This document shows positions 15,818-24,254 of a DNA stretch of 47,182 bases, in pieces. Both the position numbers and the translations under genes were made by a program. The DNA is from Flammeovirgaceae bacterium UBA6059 (GTDB lineage: Bacteria; Bacteroidota; Bacteroidia; Cytophagales; Cyclobacteriaceae), in assembly GCA_002435755.1 (NCBI GenBank), contig DIYH01000021.1, positions 1 through 47,182 on the forward strand. The letters are read 5' to 3'. Each line of letters begins with the position of its first letter. Position 1 is the first letter of the stretch. The notes under the pieces are model-generated. The model searched no databases. It saw only the letters and a list, made by a program, of their open reading frames with translations, and was not told where the DNA came from.

Positions 15818-18800
15818 ATGAGCGAGAAGTTATTGAAGGTCATTCTTGAGCTACTGGCTATTGTAGCCAAAGAGGATGATGTAACCAGTGATGAAATAGT
15901 CTCTGTTCGGAAATTTCTCGAAGCTCATGTCAATAGAGCAGACACTAAGAAGTATCTAAAGTTTTTCAATAAGTGCGTCGAGAAGATTGACAGCCAAAGC
16001 TCGGACACGAAAGATGAGAAAACCCGAATCACAGAACTCACAAGTAAGGTAAACGCTGAACTAACTAAGCAGCAGAAACTTGTGGTCATGATAGGCCTTA
16101 TGGAACTGATTGTGGCTGATGGCTCTATCAGTGAGCGTGAGAGCGAACTTGTCTATTTCATCGGGGAATGCTTTAATTTCAATAGGAATGTCCTTCACCA
16201 CATTCGTTCATTTGTAGTTAACAAGAAGCGCGAAAAGTTTGCCGCGGAAAGTGTCCTAATAATTGATGACAAGGACAGTGACATCAAGGCAAAACATCTT
16301 CAAGTTGAAGAGATGAATGGTTTCCTGGCTTTTTTTCGAATACCACTGCTCGAAGCGTACTTTGTCAAATATGTCGGCAAATCTTCACTGTTCCTAAACG
16401 GTTTACCCCTAAAGAGAAACTTGGTTTCAGTGTTTCCGCATGGCAGTACCATAAAGGGAAACAAAAATACACCTGTCTATTTCAGCGATGTTGTGAGTAG
16501 CTTCCGAAAGGATAGTCACGAAGAGCATATTTCTTTCGTTGCTGAGAATGTCAGCTACAAGTTCCCAAATGGGAATGTTGGGCTCGTAGATGTCAACATT
16601 GCTGAAGAATCTGGAAAACTCATTGGTATCATGGGCGGCAGTGGAGCGGGTAAGTCCACTCTCTTCAATGTACTCAATGGCAATGATCAGCCAGCTGACG
16701 GCACTGTAAGGATCAATGGGAAGGATATCCACAACGACAGATCTGCAGTTGAAGGCCTCATTGGATATGTTCCTCAGGATGATCTGTTGATAGAAGATCT
16801 AACAGTATATCAAAACCTTTTCTATGCGGCCAAACTTTGCTTTGCGAGCTCCTCAGACTCAGAAATAGACGAATTAGTAGTCAAGACACTTAACGCACTT
16901 GGCTTAACGGAACGCAAAGATCTGAAGGTGGGAAACCCTCTTCAAAAAACGATCTCGGGTGGTCAGCGTAAGCGGCTCAACATAGGACTGGAACTGTTGC
17001 GTGAACCCTCCGTAATGTTTGTCGATGAGCCTACAAGCGGGTTGTCCTCGAGAGACTCTGAAAACATCATGGACTTGCTCAAGGAGCTGTCGCTCAAGGG
17101 AAAGATGGTCTTTGTTGTAATACATCAGCCCTCATCTGTGATCTTCAAGATGTTTGACAAGCTCCTTATATTAGATGTAGGAGGCTATCAGATATACTAC
17201 GGCAACCCTATTGATGCTGTGATCTATTTCAAGACGATCGTTGATATGATCGATAAGGATCTAGGTTCTTGTATTGAGTGTGGCAATGTCAACCCGGAGC
17301 AGATTTTCAATATCATTGAAACAAAGGTGGTCGACGAGTATGGTCAACTGACCACTGCCAGAAAAATATCGGCCAAGGAGTGGTACGAGTACTTTAAGGA
17401 GAATATCACCGTTGAGGAGGTTAAGGAAGTCGATGAAGAGCCGGTAAAAACCCTTAAAATCCCAAGCAAACTCAAGCAGATAGGGGTCTTTGTAACTCGA
17501 GATGTACTTTCCAAGCTTAGCAATAGACAGTATCTTATCATCAATTTGCTCCAAGCTCCTTTACTAGCTTTTTTGTTGGCCTTTATTGTCAGGTATGCGC
17601 CAGCAGGTCAGGAGTACACGTTCAGAGAAAACCTCAATATCCCAGCTTTTTTCTTCATGAGTGTCATTGTAGCGCTCTTTATGGGGCTTACGATCAGCGC
17701 TGAAGAGATCATCAGGGACAGGCGAATTTTGAAGAGAGAGGCCTTTCTTAATTTAAGCAGACTTAGCTACCTATTATCTAAAACAGGCATACTGTTTTTC
17801 ATGTCAGCCCTTCAAACCATCATGTTTGTATTGATCGGCAACTACATACTTGAGATCAGGGACATGAGTATTGAATACTTCGCCGTGTTATTCTCCATTT
17901 CCTGTTTTGCTAACATTCTAGGTCTGAATATTTCTTCTGCCTTTAATTCGGCGGTTACCATTTATATATTGATCCCAATACTGATCATTCCTCAACTGAT
18001 ACTCAGCGGAGTAGTAGTTGGTTTTGATAAGTTACACCCTTCACTTACCAGCGAAGACAAAGTGCCCTTGATCGGAGAGCTTATGGCCTCAAGATGGGCT
18101 TATGAGGCTCTTGCAGTGAATCAGTTTAAACACAACCCTTATGAGGAAGAGTTTTATGAACTTGACAGAGCTATAGCCGATGGGGAGTATAAGACCATCT
18201 ACTTTCTCCCATACCTGGAATCTGATCTAGACTACTGTCATCATCACCTAGGCGCGGAAGATGTGGAAATTCAAGAACTAATGTCAGGTAAACTTGATCT
18301 CGTTCGTACTGAGCTCAAAAAGGAATTGAGTGTTGTTGGTGAAGACAAGTTTCCCCAAGTTGATGATCTGACAATAGCAAGTTTTGACAGCCAGTTATTT
18401 GAAGAGACGATTGACTTTCTCAAAGCACTAAAAAAGTTTCATAATAACCGCCGTAACAAGGCAACTCGGGAAAAAGATCAGATGATCGCCCAGATCAGTA
18501 AGTCTCCTGAAGAAAAACAGGCTCTGCTCGACAAACGAGATGCCTATCAGAATGAATACATTATTAGGATACTCAAAAACACAAACACCGACTTACGAAT
18601 CATAGAAGAAGACGGTCACCTTATCAGGAAGGTGTACCCGATCTATGCAAGAGACGAGTTTCCTAGCTCACCTTTGGACTTCAGAGTGAACTTTTATTAT
18701 CCTGAAAAGCATTTTCTTGGTAACTATTACGATACGCTCAACTTCAACATTGCAGTGATCTGGGTGATGACCATTATCCTTTTCATTACACTCTATTTCG

Positions 18801-18835
18801 ATTTACTGCGCAGAGTGGTAACAGGAAAAGACTGA
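15818..18835 (+). CDS. TerB-like / ABCG-type ABC transporter fusion
   Basis: A 1005-residue half-transporter. Residues 1-130 are an acidic helical domain resembling TerB/tellurite-resistance domains (LIVADGSISERESELV). Residues about 165-230 resemble a degenerate FHA-type beta sandwich (FLNGLPLKRNLVSVF). The ATPase follows: Walker A GGSGAGKST (about 272-280), signature SGGQRKRLN (about 377) and Walker B MFVDEPTSGLSS (about 399). An ABC2-type membrane domain covers about 565-760, with a soluble insertion (about 760-975) and a last membrane segment near 980-1000. The layout, ATPase before membrane domain, matches ABCG proteins. FHA-ABCG fusions are known in other bacteria. The substrate is unknown. 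The downstream YdcF gene begins 4 bases after its stop. Confidence 0.85.
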   Translation: MSEKLLKVILELLAIVAKEDDVTSDEIVSVRKFLEAHVNRADTKKYLKFFNKCVEKIDSQSSDTKDEKTRITELTSKVNAELTKQQKLVVMIGLMELIVADGSISERESELVYFIGECFNFNRNVLHHIRSFVVNKKREKFAAESVLIIDDKDSDIKAKHLQVEEMNGFLAFFRIPLLEAYFVKYVGKSSLFLNGLPLKRNLVSVFPHGSTIKGNKNTPVYFSDVVSSFRKDSHEEHISFVAENVSYKFPNGNVGLVDVNIAEESGKLIGIMGGSGAGKSTLFNVLNGNDQPADGTVRINGKDIHNDRSAVEGLIGYVPQDDLLIEDLTVYQNLFYAAKLCFASSSDSEIDELVVKTLNALGLTERKDLKVGNPLQKTISGGQRKRLNIGLELLREPSVMFVDEPTSGLSSRDSENIMDLLKELSLKGKMVFVVIHQPSSVIFKMFDKLLILDVGGYQIYYGNPIDAVIYFKTIVDMIDKDLGSCIECGNVNPEQIFNIIETKVVDEYGQLTTARKISAKEWYEYFKENITVEEVKEVDEEPVKTLKIPSKLKQIGVFVTRDVLSKLSNRQYLIINLLQAPLLAFLLAFIVRYAPAGQEYTFRENLNIPAFFFMSVIVALFMGLTISAEEIIRDRRILKREAFLNLSRLSYLLSKTGILFFMSALQTIMFVLIGNYILEIRDMSIEYFAVLFSISCFANILGLNISSAFNSAVTIYILIPILIIPQLILSGVVVGFDKLHPSLTSEDKVPLIGELMASRWAYEALAVNQFKHNPYEEEFYELDRAIADGEYKTIYFLPYLESDLDYCHHHLGAEDVEIQELMSGKLDLVRTELKKELSVVGEDKFPQVDDLTIASFDSQLFEETIDFLKALKKFHNNRRNKATREKDQMIAQISKSPEEKQALLDKRDAYQNEYIIRILKNTNTDLRIIEEDGHLIRKVYPIYARDEFPSSPLDFRVNFYYPEKHFLGNYYDTLNFNIAVIWVMTIILFITLYFDLLRRVVTGKD

Positions 18836-18839
18836 CGCA

Positions 18840-19610
18840 ATGTTCTTTTTGTTATCTAAGTTGCTCACCTTCCTGATCATGCCATTAAGCTGGATTATTG
18901 TGAGCTTCTCTTTATCATTTTTTTTTCGAGCACAAAGACTCAGGTCTAAATTCAGGGCTCTCAGCTTTGCCTTACTTATCTTTTTTACCAATCCATTTTT
19001 TAGTGGTGTTTTCATGAGCTGGTGGGAGGTACCTCCTATACCCTATCGGGAATTAGCTGATCAGTATTCATTAGCCGTTGTGCTAACAGGAATGGCTGAT
19101 CTCGAACGACTGCCAGAAGATAGGCTTCATTTCAATGAGTCCGTAGACAGAATCAACCACAGTATCGAGCTTTATAAAAAAGGTCTCATTAAGCAAGTCT
19201 TAATTACCGGGGGGTCTGGATCGCTTTTGGAACCAGGGCTTAGAGAAGCACCTAAGCTAAAAACATACGCTATTGCAGCCGGAGTATCTGCAGAAGATAT
19301 TATTGTTGAACCTGACTCAAGGAATACACATGAGAATGCTCAATTTACAGTACAATATCTCGCCGAAAACGAGCTAATCAGTGAACCATTTGTTCTTGTA
19401 ACATCAGCATTTCATATGAAACGGGCTGCTGCCTGCTTTAGAAAGGAAGGGGCTATCTTCATTCCATTTAGTACCGGATATAAAACAAAACCACTTGATT
19501 GGACTCCAGATGAACTTATCATACCTTCTCTTGGAGCTTTGGCCACATGGCATACATTGATAAGAGAGTGGGTTGGCATGATCATGTATCAACTGGCAGG
19601 TTACGTATAG
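18840..19610 (+). CDS. YdcF/ElyC-like membrane protein (DUF218)
   Basis: A 256-residue protein with two N-terminal membrane segments (about 4-28 and 39-56) and a DUF218 domain. Recognisable family stretches are AVVLTGM, LITGGSGS, EPDSRNTHENA and LVTSAFHMKRAAACF. Family members (ElyC/SanA/YdcF) are linked to envelope carbohydrate or lipid-carrier metabolism. The charged S-R-N-T-x-E-N motif is the usual active-site-like signature. It begins 4 bases after the ABC fusion gene and is likely cotranscribed. Its role with the transporter is not clear. Confidence 0.88.
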   Translation: MFFLLSKLLTFLIMPLSWIIVSFSLSFFFRAQRLRSKFRALSFALLIFFTNPFFSGVFMSWWEVPPIPYRELADQYSLAVVLTGMADLERLPEDRLHFNESVDRINHSIELYKKGLIKQVLITGGSGSLLEPGLREAPKLKTYAIAAGVSAEDIIVEPDSRNTHENAQFTVQYLAENELISEPFVLVTSAFHMKRAAACFRKEGAIFIPFSTGYKTKPLDWTPDELIIPSLGALATWHTLIREWVGMIMYQLAGYV

Positions 19611-19724
19611 CTTGTAACACACTTTTAGCTGCTTTAAGAAGGGTTTGATCGAATAATACAGACCATTCAACGATTCCGAATTAGCAAACTATCATATCGC
19701 GCTAGTTCGCCATTTTCTTCTCGC

Positions 19725-19732
19725 TATCTTTA
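19725..19732 (+). promoter_or_regulatory. Possible -7 promoter element
   Basis: TATCTTTA, the same variant as at 15783, lies 39 bases before the HAD-like gene start in a 160-base gap. A clear -33 partner is not visible. Confidence 0.3.
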
Positions 19733-19770
19733 CCTTATCATTAATCCAGACGTTAGAAGTTTTTTTAAAT

Positions 19771-20172
19771 ATGAGGTCATTGATCATTGCTGTTGATTTT
19801 GATGGTACTATTGTCGATCATGAATACCCGAGAATAGGAGCAGAAAAACTTTTTGCTTTTCAAACCTTGAGAGCACTTCAAGACAAGGGTCACCGATTGA
19901 TACTTTGGACTATAAGAGAAAGCAAAACACTCCAAGAAGCTGTGGACTACTGTCGTAGTAATGGAGTAGAGTTCTATGCAATAAATGAGAACTTCCCTGG
20001 CGAAGGATTTGAACCCGGACAAAGCCGTAAAGTCAATGCGGATATCTTCATAGATGATAGAAATGTAGGCGGTTTTTTAGGCTGGGGAGAAATATGGAAT
20101 GCCATAGAAGGTGAAAATCTTGAATATGATATCGAAAAGAAAAAAGGACTGCTAAGCCGACTTTTCGGATAG
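19771..20172 (+). CDS. Small HAD-like hydrolase
   Basis: A 133-residue protein of the haloacid-dehalogenase fold without a large cap domain. Motif I is VDFDGTIVD (about 8-16), with Asp nucleophile and Asp acid-base. ILWTIRES is the motif II Thr region, and IFIDDRNVGG supplies motif IV acidic residues. A small set of such short HAD proteins is found in Bacteroidota, often as orphan phosphatases. The substrate is unknown. The gene is preceded by its own 160-base gap. Its 3' end overlaps the convergent esterase gene by 21 bases, so expression of the two may interfere. Confidence 0.85.
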   Translation: MRSLIIAVDFDGTIVDHEYPRIGAEKLFAFQTLRALQDKGHRLILWTIRESKTLQEAVDYCRSNGVEFYAINENFPGEGFEPGQSRKVNADIFIDDRNVGGFLGWGEIWNAIEGENLEYDIEKKKGLLSRLFG

Positions 20173-21060
20173 TGTATCTTCTTTACCAAAAGCCCACCTC
20201 AAAAACTCAGGAAAAATCTCACTCCAGGTCTGGTAGTTGTGCTCACCACCTTCTATTTCCCAATAGATAATTTCCTCTTCGCTGTACCCTACTCTTTCTA
20301 ACTCTTTGATAAGATCAAGGGTGTCATCAATTGAATCAATGATGCCATTATTATTGCGGTCGCATTCTTCATCCTGCGTCCCGGTTTGGAAAAAGAAACT
20401 AAGATCATCACGTTTTTCACCATTTCGGATAATATCGTGCATGATCCTATAAGCATCTGGATCACTATCGTCAAGCCCCTTGTCACGCCACCAAAATGAG
20501 CCACTAAATACGCCCACTTTCGAAAACCATCTGGAATAATTCCAGGCTATATCTATGGCACTTAGGCCTCCGAGAGAAAATCCGGCAATGGCCGAATCTT
20601 CAGGGTGCTTCATGCATCTGAAATGTTTATAAATGTATGGTACCAGCTCTCTAATAATGAAGGTAGTATATGTATCAGCAAGATTACCCCTGCCCATGTA
20701 GTCAGGCCTCCCGGAAGTACCATATTCATGCAGCCGGTCTCCGGCGTGGACAGCTATTACCACAAGTTCATCGATCAATTGGTCACTGTAGCATCTCTCA
20801 AGAGTGTTAACCAATTTTAATTCTTCCATATCCTGTCCATCATTGACAAGAAGAGCCGGATAGAAATAAGGTCGAAATTGGTGATAAGAAGGAGGTAGAT
20901 ATACATCCACTTTCACCTTACGTTGCAAGTATTTCGACCTCACCCTCAACTGGTGCTGTACGATCCCATGGTGGTGCTCTAAGACCTCTCTTGATTTGAC
21001 AAAAGGCTTGAGCGAACTGATATGGAATAGCCCTCTTTTCACAGCAGTAAAACTACACAA
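20152..21060 (-). CDS. Esterase-like alpha/beta hydrolase (esterase D/PF00756 type)
   Basis: A 302-residue hydrolase with the nucleophile elbow GFSLGG, in the order expected for the PF00756 esterase family, and a C-terminal His in GGEHNYQTW. Between them, DRNNNGIIDSIDD resembles an EF-hand or dockerin-type calcium loop. No clean signal peptide is visible. The start is uncertain: the frame opens with TTG at 21060, GTG at 21042 is the next option, and the first ATG would remove the N-terminal strands. It is divergent from the ligase operon (21227-26280), whose first gene is also an esterase-type hydrolase, so a shared pathway is plausible. A 30-base palindrome sits just upstream. Confidence 0.8.
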   Translation of the reverse strand: MCSFTAVKRGLFHISSLKPFVKSREVLEHHHGIVQHQLRVRSKYLQRKVKVDVYLPPSYHQFRPYFYPALLVNDGQDMEELKLVNTLERCYSDQLIDELVVIAVHAGDRLHEYGTSGRPDYMGRGNLADTYTTFIIRELVPYIYKHFRCMKHPEDSAIAGFSLGGLSAIDIAWNYSRWFSKVGVFSGSFWWRDKGLDDSDPDAYRIMHDIIRNGEKRDDLSFFFQTGTQDEECDRNNNGIIDSIDDTLDLIKELERVGYSEEEIIYWEIEGGEHNYQTWSEIFPEFLRWAFGKEDTLSEKSA

Positions 21061-21065
21061 TAGCC

Positions 21066-21095
21066 GTACAAAAAGATTTTAAAATCTTTTTGTAC
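21066..21095. repeat. Perfect 30-bp palindrome between divergent hydrolase genes
   Basis: Every base from 21066 to 21095 pairs with its mirror position (GTACAAAAAGATTTT and its exact inverse). AGCC/GGCT at 21062-21065 and 21100-21103 extend it past a bulge. It begins 6 bases upstream of the TTG start of the leftward esterase and 132 bases upstream of the rightward operon start. A dimeric regulator's operator or an RNA hairpin would both fit. Confidence 0.6.
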
Positions 21096-21200
21096 AATAG
21101 GCTGATTTCAATCGGTTTCATTGATCTTAATCAACTCTATGCTCCGAAGGATGTTTTTCTTTCTCCATAAATGAAAGTAAATTCGCGGTAAAATTGAGGT

Positions 21201-21208
21201 TATCTTAA
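21201..21208 (+). promoter_or_regulatory. Possible -7 promoter element of the ligase operon
   Basis: TATCTTAA lies 19 bases before the TTG start of the first operon gene. It is close to the TATCTTTA forms seen before two other + strand genes in this window. No firm -33 element was found. Confidence 0.25.
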
Positions 21209-21226
21209 TATAAACAAAATTTCGTT

Positions 21227-21937
21227 TTGAAAGAAGAATATTTAAAATGGTACTCTCACAATCTCAGCAAAGAGATTGAGATGCTAGTTTTTGGGCATGC
21301 CGGACATCCGGTAATCATATTCCCCAGTACCAAGGGCCGCTACCACGAGAGCAAGGACTTCAAGCTGATCGAGTCTGCTCAGTGGTTCATAGACCAAGGC
21401 TTAGTTAAAATCTACTGTCCTGACAGTATTGATGCCTACAGCTGGTACAATAAAGACATTCATCCGGCTGATCGTGTTAAGAATCATATCTGGTATGATA
21501 AGTTCGTCAGAGAGGAGATCGTAGATGCCATAAGACACAACCACGGTATTCCAAAAGTAGCAGTATCAGGAGCAAGTTTTGGAGGGTTCCACGCAGCTAA
21601 TTTCGCCTTTAGACACCCAGAAGTAGTGAGTCATCTATTCAGCATGAGTGGGGCTTATGATGTTCGCTCGTTTATGGACGGATACTATGATGACAATGTA
21701 TACTTCAACAATCCAGTCGATTTTTTACCCAACAACAATCATCCTGAACTTTGGAACATGAACATCGTGCTGGGTGCCGGTGAGTGGGATATCTGTCTTG
21801 AAGCCAACCAGCAGCTTTCCGGAATCCTCAATGATAAAGGCATCAATCACTGGTTTGATCTCCGTCGATGGGCAAAACATGATTGGCCATTATGGAGAGA
21901 CATGTTCCCTCATTATCTATCACTCATTCACAAGTAG
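21227..21937 (+). CDS. Esterase-family alpha/beta hydrolase, first gene of the ligase operon
   Basis: A 236-residue hydrolase. The nucleophile motif is GASFGG (115-120, Ser117), preceded by the oxyanion region VIIFPSTKGRY. A C-terminal His lies in RRWAKHDWPLW. The N terminus begins without a signal peptide, so it is cytosolic. The TTG at 21227 is the only start that keeps the N-terminal strand; the region before it is AT-rich and untranslated. It is followed 22 bases later by an ATP-grasp ligase, a ligase of another fold and an amidotransferase. This suggests it releases, trims or activates the product of the ligases. The family fold is firm, the reaction is not. Confidence 0.85.
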   Translation: MKEEYLKWYSHNLSKEIEMLVFGHAGHPVIIFPSTKGRYHESKDFKLIESAQWFIDQGLVKIYCPDSIDAYSWYNKDIHPADRVKNHIWYDKFVREEIVDAIRHNHGIPKVAVSGASFGGFHAANFAFRHPEVVSHLFSMSGAYDVRSFMDGYYDDNVYFNNPVDFLPNNNHPELWNMNIVLGAGEWDICLEANQQLSGILNDKGINHWFDLRRWAKHDWPLWRDMFPHYLSLIHK

Positions 21938-21959
21938 TTACTCATAATATCTCATAGAC

Positions 21960-23075
21960 ATGAAAAAAATTGGCATCCTTTTCGGCAAAGAAGACACTTT
22001 CCCATGGGCATTTGTTGATCGCGTTAACGAAAAGAAAATTAAAGGTATTCAAGCAGAAGCCGTATCGATTGATATGGTGCAGCAGGCCGCTCCCACTGAC
22101 TATTCAGTAATCATTGACAGGATCTCTCAGGACGTACCGTTCTACAGGGCTTATCTCAAAAACGCCGCTATCAGTGGCACAGCTGTTATCAACAATCCGT
22201 TCTGGTGGAGTGCAGATGAGAAGTTTTTTAATAATGCCCTAGCGGAAAAAATTGGGGTACCGGTACCTAAGACTGTACTGCTACCATCTAATCATCGCCC
22301 TGACGATACAGACGAGAACTCATTCCGCAACTTAAAATTCCCAACCAGCTGGGAGCAAATCTTTGAATACATAGGTTTCCCTGCCTATATGAAACCATTT
22401 GCCGGTGGTGGATGGAAAAATGTATACAAAGTAAATGATGCTCAGGACCTGTTTAACAAGCATAGCGAAACCGGTCAGTTGGTCATGATGCTCCAGGAAG
22501 AGATCGTTTTCACAGAATACTTCCGTTGCTACTGTCTAGGAGGAAGCAATGTGCACATCATGCAATATGAACCTCGCAATCCACACCACTTGAGATACGT
22601 GACCGATGGGGCTCCTATAGCTAAGAAGCTCTTAGCAGAAATCGAAAAACTGACCGTTAAGCTTAATCAGGCATTGGGTTATGACTTCAATACCGTAGAG
22701 TTTGCGGTAAGAGATGGAGTTCCTTACGCCATTGATTTTTGCAACCCAGCTCCTGATGCTGATATCAACTCTGTTGGACAGGTCAATTTTGACTGGATCG
22801 TAGAAAATGCCGCCAATATGGCGATTGAAAAAGCTAAGAGTTACAAAGAAGGTCAGCTCAACCTGACATGGGGCACTTTCATCAGCGATGTTTTCACGCC
22901 ATCTCAGATAAAAAAAACACCCGTGGAAAAAACTCCCGCCAAGAAGTCAACCTCAAAATCTTCAGTAACAAAGAAGTCCCCTGCCAAAAAACCGGCAGCC
23001 AAAACGACCACAGCTACTAAAAGTACAGCGAAAGCTGCAACAAAAACTCCCGCTAAAAGATCAGCAAAAAAATAA
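21960..23075 (+). CDS. ATP-grasp ligase with histone-H1-like C-terminal tail
   Basis: A 371-residue protein. The body (1-315) is an ATP-grasp ligase: the ATP-binding strand AYMKPFAGGGWKN (142-154) carries Lys145, and the metal-binding part TVEFAV...IDFCNPAPD supplies Glu247, Asp259 and Asn262. ATP-grasp enzymes activate a carboxylate as an acyl phosphate and join it to an amine, thiol or similar group. The tail (about 318-371) is a run of Lys, Ala, Thr, Ser and Pro with repeated PAKK/TPAKK units, like eukaryotic histone H1 or bacterial AlgP-type tails. It is not needed for catalysis in known relatives and would bind nucleic acid or another polyanion, or be a modification target. It is the second gene of the ligase operon. 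Confidence 0.87.
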   Translation: MKKIGILFGKEDTFPWAFVDRVNEKKIKGIQAEAVSIDMVQQAAPTDYSVIIDRISQDVPFYRAYLKNAAISGTAVINNPFWWSADEKFFNNALAEKIGVPVPKTVLLPSNHRPDDTDENSFRNLKFPTSWEQIFEYIGFPAYMKPFAGGGWKNVYKVNDAQDLFNKHSETGQLVMMLQEEIVFTEYFRCYCLGGSNVHIMQYEPRNPHHLRYVTDGAPIAKKLLAEIEKLTVKLNQALGYDFNTVEFAVRDGVPYAIDFCNPAPDADINSVGQVNFDWIVENAANMAIEKAKSYKEGQLNLTWGTFISDVFTPSQIKKTPVEKTPAKKSTSKSSVTKKSPAKKPAAKTTTATKSTAKAATKTPAKRSAKK

Positions 23076-23097
23076 TTAGCAGGAGTGTCTATGAGAT

Positions 23098-23142
23098 AGA
23101 GAAATGGATCAGGGTAGTTATATTCGTCTGATTCATTTCTCT
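23098..23142 (+). promoter_or_regulatory. Strong intergenic hairpin inside the ligase operon
   Basis: A 15-bp stem (23098-23112 with 23128-23142) contains only one G-U pair and closes a 15-base loop. The next bases are TTAAATCTT, not a clean U run, so a full terminator is doubtful. It sits in the 81-base gap between the first ATP-grasp gene and the YbdK-like gene, 14 bases before the latter's start. It could attenuate transcription, protect mRNA from decay, or shape translation of the next gene. Confidence 0.6.
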
Positions 23143-23156
23143 TTAAATCTTGTTAT

Positions 23157-24254
23157 ATGCAGTTTACGCTAGGTATAGAAGAAGAGTACCAGGTCATTAG
23201 CCCTGAGACCAGAGAGCTCACTTCTCACGAACAAAAGATCGTAGAGGTGGCCAACAGGCACATGGAAGATCAGGTCAAGGCAGAAATGCACCAGGCCGTG
23301 GTAGAGGTAGGCACCAATGTCTGCAAAGATATCTATGAAGCCCGTGATCAGGTACGGTATCTCAGAAACACAATCAACAGCATTGCCAGTGACCTGGACC
23401 TTAGAATTGGTGCAGCTGGAACGCACCCTTTTAGCGCCTGGCAGAAGCAGCTATTGACACCTCACCCCAGATACAATGAGATCATCAATGAACTACAGGA
23501 TACTGCCAGGTCAAATCTCATTTTTGGATTGCATGTACACGTAGGTATAGAAGACCGTGCTATGGCACTTCATGTTGCCAACTCAATCAGGTATTTCCTT
23601 CCTCATTTATACGCTCTCTCAACTAACTCTCCGTTTTGGGAAGGTCGTAATACGGGCTTCAAGTCATTCAGGACCAAGATCTTCGATAAGTTTCCCCGCA
23701 CAGGGATCCCAGATTTTTTTGATAGTGTCGCTGAGTATGATGACTACATCAATCTTTTGATCAAAACCAGGTGTATTGATAATGCTAAGAAGATTTGGTG
23801 GGATATCAGGGTACATCCCTTCTATCCTACCCTTGAAATTCGTATTTGTGATATACCGCTGAATGTAGACGACACTATTGCAATAGCGGCCTTGATACAA
23901 GCGCTTGTGGCCAAACTCTACAAACTTAGAGAGTCAAACCTCAACTTCATGATCTACCGAAGACACTTGATCAATGAGAATAAATGGCGAGCCAGCAGGT
24001 ATGGGATTGATGGAAAGCTGATTGACTTTGGAAAGGAACAGGAAATCAATACCCGTGTTCTGATCTCCGAAATGATCGACTTTGTGGATGATGTAGTTGA
24101 TGACCTTGGTTCAAGAGATGCAATTAACCATATTCATAAGATCCTGGAGCAAGGCACTGGTGCGGATAGACAGTTGAAGGTATTTGAAGAAAGTGGAAGC
24201 TTAGAAAAAGTGGTGGATTTCATCATAGAACAAACTGTGGACGGTGTAGAATGA
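23157..24254 (+). CDS. YbdK/GCS2-type carboxylate-amine ligase
   Basis: A 365-residue enzyme of the glutamate-cysteine ligase family 2 (YbdK-like). The metal-binding N terminus LGIEEEYQVI is typical, as are HVHVGIED and WWDIRVHPFYPTLEIRICD. These enzymes form an amide bond between a carboxylate, often glutamate, and an amine using ATP. Length and motif order fit the family. Its stop shares ATGA with the start of the next gene, a firm sign of coupling. In this operon it probably adds an amino acid to, or receives one from, the product of the ATP-grasp ligases. E. coli YbdK has only weak glutamate-cysteine ligase activity, so the true substrate here is open. Confidence 0.93.
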   Translation: MQFTLGIEEEYQVISPETRELTSHEQKIVEVANRHMEDQVKAEMHQAVVEVGTNVCKDIYEARDQVRYLRNTINSIASDLDLRIGAAGTHPFSAWQKQLLTPHPRYNEIINELQDTARSNLIFGLHVHVGIEDRAMALHVANSIRYFLPHLYALSTNSPFWEGRNTGFKSFRTKIFDKFPRTGIPDFFDSVAEYDDYINLLIKTRCIDNAKKIWWDIRVHPFYPTLEIRICDIPLNVDDTIAIAALIQALVAKLYKLRESNLNFMIYRRHLINENKWRASRYGIDGKLIDFGKEQEINTRVLISEMIDFVDDVVDDLGSRDAINHIHKILEQGTGADRQLKVFEESGSLEKVVDFIIEQTVDGVE

